This document shows, piece by piece, positions 48,621-61,903 of a DNA stretch of 64,000 nucleotides. Below the pieces are notes generated by a model. It did no database searches and was not told the origin of the DNA. It saw nothing but the letters and a program-made list of their open reading frames with translations. How positions within the stretch are numbered: the stretch's first letter is position 1; each line of letters opens with the position of its first letter. A program made the position numbers and the translations under genes. The stretch is taken from positions 1-64,000 of the forward strand of contig JAPOTJ010000048.1 in NCBI GenBank assembly GCA_026709225.1, read 5' to 3'. This DNA comes from Gammaproteobacteria bacterium. Lineage in GTDB: Bacteria > Pseudomonadota > Gammaproteobacteria > Pseudomonadales > Azotimanducaceae.

Positions 48621-50578
48621 TATACGGTCACCTGAAGAATTTGAAGAATTCTGGACAAAAGGCGCTCCTGCTGCTGCTCTGACAAACTCTCTAGCACACC
48701 GAACGCTGCAAGTAGCTGAACGAGCGCCTGCATCTGCCTCTCGATCCTCGGTGTTGCAATCGTTTTATTGCCAACGGTCTCTTGACCGAAAATCGGTGCA
48801 CGACGGAACTGGTAGGTGCTAGAGTCCTCAATCTCTGATTCGGGACCACCCTGCCCGAACACTACAAGCGGTGGCTCTGCGCCGAGGTCGTCTGCCTCCT
48901 CTTGCCAAGCCTTTCGGACGATACCCGACATCGTAGCCTCGGTCTTGGCTGCGGCAGCTATTCGATGCTCATCCCGAATTTCGCTAGCAATTCGCTTCTG
49001 CTCGGTTGCGACGCGCCGAAGAGCGGCGTGCAGCCATCTCGTGAGGTACACGACATGTGGATGCGCGAAGTTGAACGACTCCCGGTCGATATTCAACGCA
49101 GCCTCAAAGCCTTGGGATACAAACACCTCACAAGTGATCTGCTTAAGGCGAGTTTGTTCGGACACTTGATAGTGCATGAAAGTTGGATCGAACAGTGTCC
49201 CGCTGGAGCCATGCACTCGAACGAGGACACCTCGGTGCTCGGTGGGCGCGATTTTCGGGGTCCAAATCAAATATGCCTCGAATTTAAGTGAGCCTCCCGA
49301 GACCTCGCGAGGAACATCGGGAAAGTCCTCGCTACAGCTACCTACAAACAAAAGGGGTTTGCGGATGGCATGGGCGGTGGTCGGTAGGCCTGAGAACTTG
49401 ATAGGGCGGGTAAGGCGCAGCTCGTCAACGAAAACCGCAAAGTCTCCACCATCGCGGGCCCCCTCTCCGATCGACCGAGTGGCCACTATCGTTTCTCCAT
49501 TGCCGAGATCAAAACGCTTGGCCGCTGCCTTAAGGTTTTTCGGCATTTCATAGAGGTACATTTGATCGCTGATCGCCATCTCAAAAGGACTCTCGAAGAC
49601 ATAGGGCACAGGTATGGCCAAGCTAAGCCGCCAAACCATGCGGAGGTAGTAATCAAAAATGTCGTCAAGCTTTGGGTTCATTGACGTGCCCTCGACTTGT
49701 TGCCAGACGGCGTCAACCAATTTCCTGAACGCAGAATCGGAATCGTCTTCTGGAGTCCATGGAAGTCGATCGTATTGGTTCTCGTGGCCTTCAAGACTTG
49801 AGGGGTCTCCCTCTTTTACCCGTCCAATATGAAATTTGGGCGGTTCGATAGCACGCATCCCCTCGGATCCTAACGAGGGGTCTGCGTCTATGTTTGCCCA
49901 CAAGTCGGCACTGCGAAGCGTGTTACGGGTGTTGGGTCGGATATTGGTTAGGGTAAGGGTGGTGCCATGAGCCTCTAGACTCGAAGCCGGCTCGCGCCAG
50001 ATCTTCACAAGGCCTGCTTCGCGCTCTTCCGCCTCAGCCAACTCTGGCGAAACCTCTTCCGAATATTGGCGCATCACGACCGACGCGACGGTGAGCCAAT
50101 TATCTCCTGCGGTTTTAGTGACAATGTGAAATCGGTTTGTTAACTGACTTACAGAGAATAAGCCTATACCGATCTTACCGATAAGCCGACGACCTTTTGG
50201 GCTAAGCATGGGATCGTCAGGATTGGCAATACCTAAACTGCTGCCCCGCACTGATCTTTTCGCGCTCCCTCCAATATGTTTGAGCATGTAGGCAAGTGCA
50301 TCGGGTGCCATGCCTCTACCGTCATCTTCGATCGTTATCGTCTCGAACCTCGGCCGATCGGTTTTGATGATCACTTGGGTCGCGTCAGCGTCATATGCAT
50401 TCGAAACGAGCTCTCTAATAGCTGACTCCGGCTGCCGGTATATGCCATCGGTAACGCGCGCGAGCACGCGTTGATCAGTCTTCAGACGGGTGTCGACGGG
50501 GCTTTCTCGAGAGCTCGCCTTGATACGATCACTCAAATCGGCATCCGTATTCACCTGAGTTTTGGGGATCGTGCTCAC
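48620..50578 (-). CDS. GHKL-type ATPase (MORC/MutL/Hsp90-like)
   Basis: 652 residues from a GTG that overlaps the methyltransferase stop as GTGA. The ATP-binding Bergerat fold is clear: RELVSNAYDADA (55-66, N box), IEDDGRGM (83-90) and KIGIGLFSVSQL (135-146). A following S5-like transducer with VRVHGSSGTLFDP and NIDRESFNF is expected for MORC-like proteins. The C-terminal ~100 residues are charged and partly helical. MORC/MutL-like ATPases are known in restriction-modification loci, where they are thought to drive DNA remodelling. Confidence 0.88.
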   Translation of the reverse strand: MSTIPKTQVNTDADLSDRIKASSRESPVDTRLKTDQRVLARVTDGIYRQPESAIRELVSNAYDADATQVIIKTDRPRFETITIEDDGRGMAPDALAYMLKHIGGSAKRSVRGSSLGIANPDDPMLSPKGRRLIGKIGIGLFSVSQLTNRFHIVTKTAGDNWLTVASVVMRQYSEEVSPELAEAEEREAGLVKIWREPASSLEAHGTTLTLTNIRPNTRNTLRSADLWANIDADPSLGSEGMRAIEPPKFHIGRVKEGDPSSLEGHENQYDRLPWTPEDDSDSAFRKLVDAVWQQVEGTSMNPKLDDIFDYYLRMVWRLSLAIPVPYVFESPFEMAISDQMYLYEMPKNLKAAAKRFDLGNGETIVATRSIGEGARDGGDFAVFVDELRLTRPIKFSGLPTTAHAIRKPLLFVGSCSEDFPDVPREVSGGSLKFEAYLIWTPKIAPTEHRGVLVRVHGSSGTLFDPTFMHYQVSEQTRLKQITCEVFVSQGFEAALNIDRESFNFAHPHVVYLTRWLHAALRRVATEQKRIASEIRDEHRIAAAAKTEATMSGIVRKAWQEEADDLGAEPPLVVFGQGGPESEIEDSSTYQFRRAPIFGQETVGNKTIATPRIERQMQALVQLLAAFGVLESLSEQQQERLLSRILQILQVTV

Positions 50579-52059
50579 GCTGCGTCCAATGACTTCAGGA
50601 GTTGTCGAGCGACCGCCTCTGAGAGCGCAGGAGGGACGGCGTTCGCCACTTGCAGTGGTTGCGTGGAGCGCGGACCGCAAAAGAAGTAATCGTCAGGGAA
50701 GCCTTGGATACGGGCGGCTTCGCGAACTGTAATCGTGCGGTCTTGATACGGATGCACGGGCAAAGCACGATGTCCCGCCACCAAGGTTCGTGCGACATCG
50801 CTTCCGAGTCGCCTATATGAAATTGGGCCTGCGCCTGCCGGGATCCCTCTGATTTTCGCGATCACTTTTGGAGAATGAGACATCGCCTTGGAGTTAAGCA
50901 CAATCCGGCCGTCCGGGATCTCGAGTCGCTCTGCTCCTGTGCCAGCTAAGAGAGGAGGCAGGTCTTTCAGTCGCTCTGCTAATGAAGGGGTCCGTGGCCG
51001 TAACGGATCAGATGCTGGGCCGTCGGTTGGCATATGTGTAGGCAGCGGAGGTTTAGGCAAAGTTATATCATGTTTTACGCCTATGAAGAAGAGCCGCCGA
51101 CGATTCTGTGGCACGCCAAAATCGGACGCTCTAAGGGCAATAGGCTGTTTCCAAGTCCGATATCCACATCGCCGCATGGAAGCAGTGATCTTGTCGGTAT
51201 AGATGACCCCGTTGACCCGGCGTACCCCGGGAACATTCTCGATCACAATTGACCGTGCACGAAGTTGTTTAGCGAGACGACCAACATGTCGGAAGAGTAG
51301 GTTGCGCCGGTCATCTAGGTTGCGTGAACCGGCAGCCGAATACCCTTGGCACGGGGGGCCTGCAATGATCGTTGTTGGTGCAGTAAGGTTCGGCAGCCAT
51401 AACCGTAAGTTTTCTGCCGTGACTTTCTCAACGGAAGCTTCAAGCACTGGAACACCGGGGTGGTTCAGCCGATAGGTTTGGGCTGCGTTTCGATCAATCT
51501 CAACAGCCGCGACAACGCTAAAGCCGGCTCTTCTGAAACCGAGCCCGAGCGCACCGGCACCGCCGAAAAGATCAACGGCGGTAGCACTTTTTGTGTCAGA
51601 AACGGTCCGACTTCGACCAGTTTCGCAGAACGACACCAACGGACAGATCGAACAGCGAGGGGCATCTTTCACGCATGCCCTGCGGCTATGGATTGCAAGG
51701 CACCGAACTAGCCTAACGCGATCACGCTCCGGCGCCATATGCACGAATGATTTGAAATCACCGGCGGCTATGCGCCGGAGCATTCGATTCACATGCCTAT
51801 CAGCATTGATCTGTTGCTCGAAATGCAATGTGTAGGACCCTCCGACCTCTCCTTCACAGTCGGTATCTGGTGATGCCAAAGAGATAAGCTGCGCGTGGTT
51901 TCCGGCGAGTGCTGTAGTGTTTCTAGAATAACCCGTAGAAACATATCCGTGGCTATTCTGACTGTCTGCGTAGGTCGCTCCGAGAAGCTCGTTCACCCGC
52001 ACGGAGAGCGCACGCAAAGACAGGGAGCCGAGGCCGGCCGACGCAGCACATTTAGCCAT
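50575..52059 (-). CDS. cytosine-5 DNA methyltransferase with N-terminal endonuclease III-like iron-sulfur domain
   Basis: 494 residues from the ATG at 52059; a TTG at 52134 would add 25. Residues 160-494 are a complete m5C methyltransferase: AVDLFGGAGALGLGF (motif I), GPPCQGYS (catalytic Cys 237), ENVPG (motif VI), QNRRRLFFIG (VIII) and the motif X region VANAVPP. Residues about 40-150 look like an HhH-GPD glycosylase: INADRHVNRML carrying the Asp (87), HSRRAC, and C-X6-C-X2-C-X5-C at Cys129, 136, 139 and 145, the 4Fe-4S loop spacing of endonuclease III. The lysine-bearing HhH hairpin is degenerate. Such a domain could act on deaminated 5mC mismatches or only read DNA. Confidence 0.88.
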   Translation of the reverse strand: MAKCAASAGLGSLSLRALSVRVNELLGATYADSQNSHGYVSTGYSRNTTALAGNHAQLISLASPDTDCEGEVGGSYTLHFEQQINADRHVNRMLRRIAAGDFKSFVHMAPERDRVRLVRCLAIHSRRACVKDAPRCSICPLVSFCETGRSRTVSDTKSATAVDLFGGAGALGLGFRRAGFSVVAAVEIDRNAAQTYRLNHPGVPVLEASVEKVTAENLRLWLPNLTAPTTIIAGPPCQGYSAAGSRNLDDRRNLLFRHVGRLAKQLRARSIVIENVPGVRRVNGVIYTDKITASMRRCGYRTWKQPIALRASDFGVPQNRRRLFFIGVKHDITLPKPPLPTHMPTDGPASDPLRPRTPSLAERLKDLPPLLAGTGAERLEIPDGRIVLNSKAMSHSPKVIAKIRGIPAGAGPISYRRLGSDVARTLVAGHRALPVHPYQDRTITVREAARIQGFPDDYFFCGPRSTQPLQVANAVPPALSEAVARQLLKSLDAA

Positions 52060-52243
52060 GGACAAGCTATCCGTTTGGTTGTGATTCCGAGTTTCGGAAT
52101 GCAGGTTATCGCGAAGATTGGGCAAGCGCAACAACTCGCTTTTCGTGTACTAGAGGCGTGTCAAATAGTTGCGGGGCGACACGCTTTCCCTTAGCATCTT
52201 TGGATGGCAACTGTTGGGGTGAGCATTGGTCGAGGAAATTGTC

Positions 52244-53926
52244 ATGCCGACTCTAAACACTAGTTGTCAACAGGCACTCCGCAATGTAAACAGCTTTGGC
52301 GAAGCGTCACTAAACAGTAACGTCGATCTGCGAGAGATTCCAACGCCTGTTCGCGGAGAGCGTCCCACCGAATACGCTAATCGCGTGGGAGAATGGTATG
52401 TTGAGCATAGATCGGACGCTCATCGAAAAGAACACGGTTTGTATCTCACTCCGATCGCTGTGGCGGATTACATGGGGAGCGATCTTTGTGGCAAACGAAA
52501 AAAACTCCGGCTCCTTGATCCAGCAGCAGGCGCTGGGATCTTGATTTGTGCAGCTGTTGAGGGTATGGACTCATGCACCCAGCGGCTAGAAGAAGTCCAT
52601 GTTGTTGCTTACGAGATCGATCAGCAGCTGGCGGCGGTTCTTGAGGTGGTGCTCACAAATCTTGCTGCATGGTGCGAAAAGGCACATAGCTTTAAGTTGC
52701 GAACTACGATCTACCCGGAAGACTTTGTTTTAAAGCACTCACGAACGCTAGATGCCTCAGAAACGCTATTCTCGGAGTCATCGAGCGAACAACTATTTGA
52801 TCTGATTGTTTCCAATCCCCCGTACTTCAAACTTCCCAAGAGCGACCCTAGATCAATAGCCGCTGCATCAGTCGTTCACGGTCAGCCTAACATCTACGCG
52901 CTATTCATGGCGGTGAGTGCAGCCATGCTGCGGCCGCACGGAAATATGGTGTTTATCGTGCCCCGCAGCTTCGCTTCGGGGCCATATTTCTGCAAGTTTC
53001 GAAGCGTGTTCTTCAAGATGATCAAGCCAGTGCATGTGCATGTCTTCATCTCTAGGCGGGCAACCTTCTCTCGTGACCGAGTGCTTCAGGAAAACATAAT
53101 CCTGTTTGGATCCAGGGATGAGCAGTGGCATGCAGTCGACGGGTCTCAGTGGCTGAAAATCACCTCAAGCAACGGTAGTGGAGACTTGGCAGAGGCCGAG
53201 CATCATTTAGTCCCTTTGAGCAATTCACTTCGGCTAGATTCGTCCCAAAAGGTTTTGCGGCTTCCGCTCAACACCGATGATGATGCAGTTCTCGATGTTA
53301 TTGACTCGTGGGCATACACGCTTGCTAGCTTCGGGCTGAACATTTCGACGGGCCCTGTTGTTCCGTTTCGAGCCAACGAATTCATAGACAACAAAGGAAA
53401 TGTTGCGAGGGGACATGTCCCCCTACTTTGGATGAACCATGTCAAAGCGCTTGAAGTTCGATGGCCTCTCAATCAGCATAAGCGCGAATTCATACGCAGT
53501 GCTAGCTCAGACTCCATACTGGTGGAGAACAAAAACTACGTGCTGCTCCGCAGGTTTAGCGCGAAGGAAGAAGCTAGAAGATTGATAGCTGCTCCGTACC
53601 TGTCGTGTCACTACCGCACGCAAAAAGTCGGATTTGAGAACCATCTCAACTACATTCACCGATCAGGAGGTGAATTAAGTCAAGACGAGGCGTGGGGTCT
53701 TGCGGTCTTATATAGCAGCGCGCAACTAAATAGCTATTTCCGCATAGTGAATGGCAATACTCAAGTGAGTGCGACAGAGATTCGTGCTTTGCCGTTGCCT
53801 TCAATGGAAACCATCAAGGCAATAGGCCGAGCAGTTAGAGCGTTGCCCGATCCTTTAGCCGAAGTCGATGCGATTACGTCAACATTCATCCCTTCGTTTC
53901 GGTCAGCGCGAACCCTCCGTGGCTAG
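52244..53926 (+). CDS. BsuBI/PstI-type adenine-specific methyltransferase
   Basis: 560 residues from the ATG at 52244, seven bases after GAGGA. HGLYLTPIAVADYM, LDPAAGAGIL (motif I, 91-100) and VSNPPYFKL (NPPY at 191-194), with a C-terminal target-recognition region. The following gene encodes a BsuBI/PstI endonuclease, so the enzyme should protect CTGCAG-type sites; specificity is inferred from the partner. Confidence 0.92.
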   Translation: MPTLNTSCQQALRNVNSFGEASLNSNVDLREIPTPVRGERPTEYANRVGEWYVEHRSDAHRKEHGLYLTPIAVADYMGSDLCGKRKKLRLLDPAAGAGILICAAVEGMDSCTQRLEEVHVVAYEIDQQLAAVLEVVLTNLAAWCEKAHSFKLRTTIYPEDFVLKHSRTLDASETLFSESSSEQLFDLIVSNPPYFKLPKSDPRSIAAASVVHGQPNIYALFMAVSAAMLRPHGNMVFIVPRSFASGPYFCKFRSVFFKMIKPVHVHVFISRRATFSRDRVLQENIILFGSRDEQWHAVDGSQWLKITSSNGSGDLAEAEHHLVPLSNSLRLDSSQKVLRLPLNTDDDAVLDVIDSWAYTLASFGLNISTGPVVPFRANEFIDNKGNVARGHVPLLWMNHVKALEVRWPLNQHKREFIRSASSDSILVENKNYVLLRRFSAKEEARRLIAAPYLSCHYRTQKVGFENHLNYIHRSGGELSQDEAWGLAVLYSSAQLNSYFRIVNGNTQVSATEIRALPLPSMETIKAIGRAVRALPDPLAEVDAITSTFIPSFRSARTLRG

Positions 53927-54854
53927 CGTCGAAGAAGCCAAAGAAATTCTGAAGGCATTGGGAATGCCCCCTGCTCAGCACAATGAAATGTCTGGATTGA
54001 CCTTGCTCGCCCTGTGCGGAATGACGGCGACCAAGCCTTGGTCCGAAGCAACGCGAAAGCGATGCACTGTAACCAAGGGCATAATGGATTACGTCAGAGA
54101 GCAATACGGTGCCGATTACGCCCCGAACACCCGAGAAACTTTCAGACGCCAGGTGTTGCATCAATTTTGTCAGAGGAAAATCGCCGACTACAACCCATTT
54201 GAACCGAGCCTGCCAACCAACAGCCCGAGAGCGCATTACGCGATTTCTGAAGCGGCCCTTGCGGCGATCAGATTATACGGAAGTGAAGCGTGGACCCGTG
54301 TAGTCGCGGAGTTTCACAGCGTTCAGCGAGTGGAGTTGGACTTGTACGTTCGCAGCCGCGAACGCCACATGGTTTCGGTTAAGCTGCCAAACGGACGAGA
54401 CGTGACTTTGTCGCCAGGCAAACACAACGTGGTTCAAAAAGCCATTCTTGAAACGTTCGCTCCTAGATTCTGCCCCGGCGCACAGCTTCTTTACCTTGGA
54501 GATACGGCGAAGAAAGATGTTTTTACAGATGAGGCAGCGCTTCGTCGATTAGGGATTTCGATCAATGAACACGGCAAGCTCCCTGATGTCCTGCTTTACG
54601 ACGCTGAACGGAATTGGCTATTCCTTGTTGAGGCTGTGACATCGCATGGGCCGATGTCGCGGAGCAGGGTTCTATTTTTGCACGACATGCTGAAGGCGGG
54701 GTCGGCGAAACCGGTCTACGTAACAGCTTTCCCAGACTTTCAGGAATTCCGCAAGCACGTCAACGACATCGCATGGGAAACAGAAGTCTGGCTTTGCGAA
54801 GCTCCGGAACATATGATTCATTTCAACGGCGACCGCTTCTTAGGGCCCCGGTAG
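53919..54854 (+). CDS. BsuBI/PstI-type restriction endonuclease
   Basis: Type II endonuclease, about 311 residues. GTG at 53919 gives VASVEEAKEILKALGMP, the family's usual start, and overlaps the methyltransferase stop; an ATG at 53868 gives a longer form. The C-terminal nuclease region has KLPDVLLYDAERNWLFLVEA and VTSHGP, the strongly conserved block of BsuBI/PstI. Both genes of the pair appear intact. Confidence 0.92.
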   Translation: MASVEEAKEILKALGMPPAQHNEMSGLTLLALCGMTATKPWSEATRKRCTVTKGIMDYVREQYGADYAPNTRETFRRQVLHQFCQRKIADYNPFEPSLPTNSPRAHYAISEAALAAIRLYGSEAWTRVVAEFHSVQRVELDLYVRSRERHMVSVKLPNGRDVTLSPGKHNVVQKAILETFAPRFCPGAQLLYLGDTAKKDVFTDEAALRRLGISINEHGKLPDVLLYDAERNWLFLVEAVTSHGPMSRSRVLFLHDMLKAGSAKPVYVTAFPDFQEFRKHVNDIAWETEVWLCEAPEHMIHFNGDRFLGPR

Positions 54855-54867
54855 CTGTTCCATCCAT

Positions 54868-54897
54868 TTGAACCACACACCTCAACGCCACTATAAT
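54868..54897 (+). promoter_or_regulatory. promoter of the atp operon
   Basis: TTGAAC (54868-54873), 18-base spacer, TATAAT (54892-54897), directly after the restriction gene stop and upstream of atpI. No other good promoter is seen before atpI. Confidence 0.7.
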
Positions 54898-54926
54898 GCG
54901 CCTGCTTTTCGTCGCGTGCCTCGCAA

Positions 54927-55313
54927 TTGCCGTCATGGATATTGTTTGTGCAGGCGGCGGGATGCGCGGCAGCGTCTCTCCTTCTGGGGTTTTTCGATCT
55001 CTCGCTCGGCGTGTCAGTGCTCTTGGGCGGGGTCGTGGTGCTTGTGCCAAATGCTTGGTTTGTCCGGCAACTCGCGCGGTCATTCAAGTCTGAGGCGGAA
55101 GGCGGGGGGCTTGTGCCCGAACCGAGCCACATCGCTCGGGCGCACATGGTGCAGGCGGTGGTGCGTCTGCTCGCGACCCTGATATTGATGGGCGTGGTGA
55201 TAGCTGGCTATGAGGCACTGAAGCCCGTTGGCTTCTTTGGTTGCATTGCCGCACTCGCGCTTATCCATGTTCTGGTGTCATTGATTGGCCGAGTTCACAA
55301 CGAGCAACCTTGA
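54927..55313 (+). CDS. atpI: ATP synthase protein I
   Basis: Assembly factor for the c-ring or Mg2+ transport, first gene of the atp operon. 128 residues with four hydrophobic helices (LFVQAAGCAAASLLLGF, VSVLLGGVVVLVPNAWF). The start is uncertain: TTG at 54927 is used here, TTG 54942 and GTG 54948 are in frame. Confidence 0.85.
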   Translation: MPSWILFVQAAGCAAASLLLGFFDLSLGVSVLLGGVVVLVPNAWFVRQLARSFKSEAEGGGLVPEPSHIARAHMVQAVVRLLATLILMGVVIAGYEALKPVGFFGCIAALALIHVLVSLIGRVHNEQP

Positions 55314-56480
<1,167 letters not shown>

Positions 56481-56510
56481 GCGCAAAGGCTTCCAAGGAG
56501 GCGCTAGACG

Positions 56511-56981
56511 ATGAACATCAACCTTACGCTGTTCCTGCAAATGATCGCGTTTGCGGCCTTTGTGTGGTTTTGCTGGCGATTCATCTGGCCGCCCATTCGC
56601 GAGGCCATGAGCACCCGCGTCGAGAATATCGCCAAGGGGCTTGAGGCGGCGGAGCAATCCGAGCAGAAGCTTGCCCAGGCGAGTGATGCGGCGGCGCGCG
56701 AGCTTGAGGTCGCGCGAGCGGAGTCCAAGGACATACTTGAGCGTGCCCGCGCCCGCGGCAATCAAATGGTCGAGGAAGCGCGCGCCCGCGCCGAGGAAGA
56801 AGGCGAGCGCGTCAAGCAGACCGCGCAGGTCGAAGTCGAGCAGGAAGCCAACCGCGCGAGGGAAGCGCTGCGCGCCCGCCTCGCTGAGCTGACCATTCTC
56901 GGCACCGAACGCATTCTTGGCGATCGCATCGATCGCAAGACGCATGATCGATTGCTCGACGATCTAGTCAAGGAACTGTAA
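56511..56981 (+). CDS. atpF: ATP synthase F0 subunit b
   Basis: Peripheral stalk subunit, 156 residues. One N-terminal transmembrane helix ([16 protein letters not shown]) is followed by a long charged alpha-helical coiled coil rich in Ala, Glu and Arg. AGGAGG precedes the start. Confidence 0.97.
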   Translation: MNINLTLFLQMIAFAAFVWFCWRFIWPPIREAMSTRVENIAKGLEAAEQSEQKLAQASDAAARELEVARAESKDILERARARGNQMVEEARARAEEEGERVKQTAQVEVEQEANRAREALRARLAELTILGTERILGDRIDRKTHDRLLDDLVKEL

Positions 56982-56987
56982 TCACCA

Positions 56988-57548
56988 ATGGCGCAAAAGC
57001 GCACAATCGCACGGCCCTATGCAGCCGCTCTGTTTGAGGTGGCGGCGCGGGAGCAGGCTGTTGATTCATGGGCCGATCGGCTCGATTTTCTGGCGCGCGC
57101 CTCAAAGTATGGCGCGGTCGAACAAATGCTCGCGGATCCCGTTCTCGATGCGGATGTCAAGGCACATCATCTGTTCGAGCTGATCGAGGCCAGCTTTGGC
57201 GCGCGATCAGACTTGACGGCGCTGCGTAACTTCGTGCGGTTGCTTGCGATGAATAAACGACTCGACATCTTCGCGGAAGTTCACGATGAGTTCGAGCGTC
57301 TCAAAAAAGAGGCTGAAAAGCGACATCAAGTGTTTGTGACCTCGGCCTACGAGTTGGGCGATTCGCAGCGCAACACAATAAGCGAGCGGCTTGCGGCGCG
57401 CCTCGGCGGAGAAGTCGAGATTCACGAAGAGACCGACGACACGCTCATTGGCGGTGCCATTGTGCGATATGGCGATCAGGTCATTGACGGCAGCTTGCGA
57501 GGGCGCTTACGCAAGCTCACAGAACACCTAGAGAAGCGCGCTGCCTAG
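56988..57548 (+). CDS. atpH: ATP synthase F1 subunit delta
   Basis: Links the peripheral stalk to the alpha3beta3 head. 186 residues, opening [14 protein letters not shown] and ending with the family's [21 protein letters not shown]. Six bases after atpF. Confidence 0.97.
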   Translation: MAQKRTIARPYAAALFEVAAREQAVDSWADRLDFLARASKYGAVEQMLADPVLDADVKAHHLFELIEASFGARSDLTALRNFVRLLAMNKRLDIFAEVHDEFERLKKEAEKRHQVFVTSAYELGDSQRNTISERLAARLGGEVEIHEETDDTLIGGAIVRYGDQVIDGSLRGRLRKLTEHLEKRAA

Positions 57549-57591
57549 GCGGCTTCAAGAACCGTCTACAAGAGCAAGGAGAAACAGACAA

Positions 57592-59145
57592 GTGGCAACT
57601 GGACAAGAACAGAGCGCTTCGGAAATCAGCGACCTGATTCGCGAGCGTATTGAAGGGCTCGACATCAGCGCGGTGCCGAGCAATCAAGGCACGATCGTTT
57701 CCGTCTCCGACGGCATCGTGCGCATTCACGGCCTTGGCGATGTGCAATACGGCGAAATGGTCGAATTCGAAGGCGGACTCTTCGGCATGGCGCTCAATCT
57801 AGAGCGCGACTCTGTTGGCGCGGTTGTATTCGGCGACTACAAGCTTCTGTCCGAGGGCATGAGTGCTCGCTGCACGCAGCGCATCTTTGAAGTGCCGGTG
57901 GGCGAAGGTCTCTTGGGTCGCGTCGTTGATGCGCTCGGCAATCCTATTGACGGCAAAGGTCCGCACGGCGTGACCGAAACCGACGCTGTCGAAAAGGTCG
58001 CGCCCGGTGTGATTGCGAGGCAATCGGTTGACAAGCCGGTGCAAATTGGCCTCAAGTCGATTGACGCCATGGTGCCGATTGGCCGCGGCCAGCGGGAACT
58101 CATCATCGGCGACCGGCAAACCGGCAAAACCGCCATCGTCATCGATGCCATCATCAATCAGAAAGGCACGGGCATCAAGTGCATCTATGTCGCCATCGGC
58201 CAGAAGCAGTCAACGATCGCCAACATTGTGCGCACGCTCGAAGAGCACGGCGCGATGGAACACACGATTGTCGTTGCGGCGGGTGCGTCCGAACCAGCGC
58301 CCATGCAGTACATTTCGGCCTACACGGGCTGCACCATGGGCGAGTACTTCCGCGATCGCGGCGAGGACGCGCTCATCATTTATGACGACCTCACCAAGCA
58401 AGCGTGGGCGTATCGGCAGATTTCGCTGCTGCTGCGCCGTCCGCCAGGCCGCGAAGCCTACCCGGGCGATGTCTTCTATCTGCATTCGCGCCTGCTGGAG
58501 CGCGCCGCCAAGGTCAACGAAGCCTATGTCGAGGCCTTCACAAGTGGCGAAGTCAAAGGCAAGACGGGTTCGCTGACAGCGCTGCCGATTATCGAAACCC
58601 AAGCGGGCGACATTTCGGCGTTCGTGCCGACCAATGTGATTTCGATCACCGATGGGCAGATCTTCCTCGAGACCGAACTCTTTAACTCCGGCATTCGCCC
58701 AGCCATGGCACCGGGCACCTCGGTGTCGCGGGTCGGCGGCGACGCGCAGGTGCCGTTCATGCGCAAGATCAGCGGCGGCATCAAGCTCGCCCTCGCGCAA
58801 TATCGCGACCTCGCGGCCTTTTCGCAATTTGCATCCGAGCTCGACGAGGCGACGCGCAAGCAGCTTGAACATGGTCAGCGCGTCACTGAACTCATGAAGC
58901 AGAAGCAATTTTCGCCAATGACCGTCGCGGAAATGGGACTGGTGCTGTTTGCCGCGAACGAGGGCTATCTTGAAGATGTCGTGGTGGAAAAAGTGCTCGA
59001 CTTTGAAGCCGCGCTGCTGTCTTGGATGCACGCCGAGCACGGCGATTTCATGACGCGCATCGAAGAGACCGGCGAATACAACGATGAGGTGGTCAGCACG
59101 ATGAAAAGCGCGCTCGATACCTTCAAGACCACCGGCGCCTGGTAG
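57592..59145 (+). CDS. atpA: ATP synthase F1 subunit alpha
   Basis: Non-catalytic nucleotide-binding subunit, 517 residues from a GTG after AAGGAG. P-loop [10 protein letters not shown], Walker B ALIIYDDL and the family segment [14 protein letters not shown]. Length typical. Confidence 0.98.
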   Translation: MATGQEQSASEISDLIRERIEGLDISAVPSNQGTIVSVSDGIVRIHGLGDVQYGEMVEFEGGLFGMALNLERDSVGAVVFGDYKLLSEGMSARCTQRIFEVPVGEGLLGRVVDALGNPIDGKGPHGVTETDAVEKVAPGVIARQSVDKPVQIGLKSIDAMVPIGRGQRELIIGDRQTGKTAIVIDAIINQKGTGIKCIYVAIGQKQSTIANIVRTLEEHGAMEHTIVVAAGASEPAPMQYISAYTGCTMGEYFRDRGEDALIIYDDLTKQAWAYRQISLLLRRPPGREAYPGDVFYLHSRLLERAAKVNEAYVEAFTSGEVKGKTGSLTALPIIETQAGDISAFVPTNVISITDGQIFLETELFNSGIRPAMAPGTSVSRVGGDAQVPFMRKISGGIKLALAQYRDLAAFSQFASELDEATRKQLEHGQRVTELMKQKQFSPMTVAEMGLVLFAANEGYLEDVVVEKVLDFEAALLSWMHAEHGDFMTRIEETGEYNDEVVSTMKSALDTFKTTGAW

Positions 59146-59167
59146 AAATTCACACGGCGTACCGCTC

Positions 59168-61463
<2,296 letters not shown>

Positions 61464-61465
61464 GA

Positions 61466-61891
61466 ATGGCATCGCTCATGCAGTGCGACATCGTCACCCC
61501 GGAAGAGTCGATCTTCTCGGGGCAGGTGAGCATGGTGTCGCTTGTGGGATCGCTTGGCGAGCTCGGCATCCTGCCAGGCCATATGCCGCTCATGACAGGC
61601 ATTCGCCCGGGGCCCTTGCGTTTGAAGATGGAATCGGGCGAGGAAGAAGTGTTCTTTGCATCGGGCGGATTTCTGGAAGTGCAGCCGGGGCATGTGACCG
61701 CCTTGATCGATACCGCCATACGCGCCGAAGATCTCGACGAGAGCGCCGCTGAAGAAGCCGAACGCGCAGCGAAGGCAGCGCTCGGCGGCGAGAGCGGTGA
61801 ATTTGAGTTCTCGGCTGCGGCCGCGCAGCTCGCTGAAGCCGCCGCGCGGATGCGCACGCTCGACGAGCTGCGCAAACGCAGGAATCGATAG
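61466..61891 (+). CDS. atpC: ATP synthase F1 subunit epsilon
   Basis: Regulatory rotor subunit, 141 residues. N-terminal beta-sandwich with [14 protein letters not shown] and [17 protein letters not shown], and a C-terminal helical hairpin. Two bases after atpD. Confidence 0.97.
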   Translation: MASLMQCDIVTPEESIFSGQVSMVSLVGSLGELGILPGHMPLMTGIRPGPLRLKMESGEEEVFFASGGFLEVQPGHVTALIDTAIRAEDLDESAAEEAERAAKAALGGESGEFEFSAAAAQLAEAAARMRTLDELRKRRNR

Positions 61892-61903
61892 CAGGCGTTC
61901 GAC

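Noticed and set aside
54896-55093. 65-codon frame overlapping atpI in another phase
   Set aside because: atpI in the +54927 frame has the right helices and length; this one does not.
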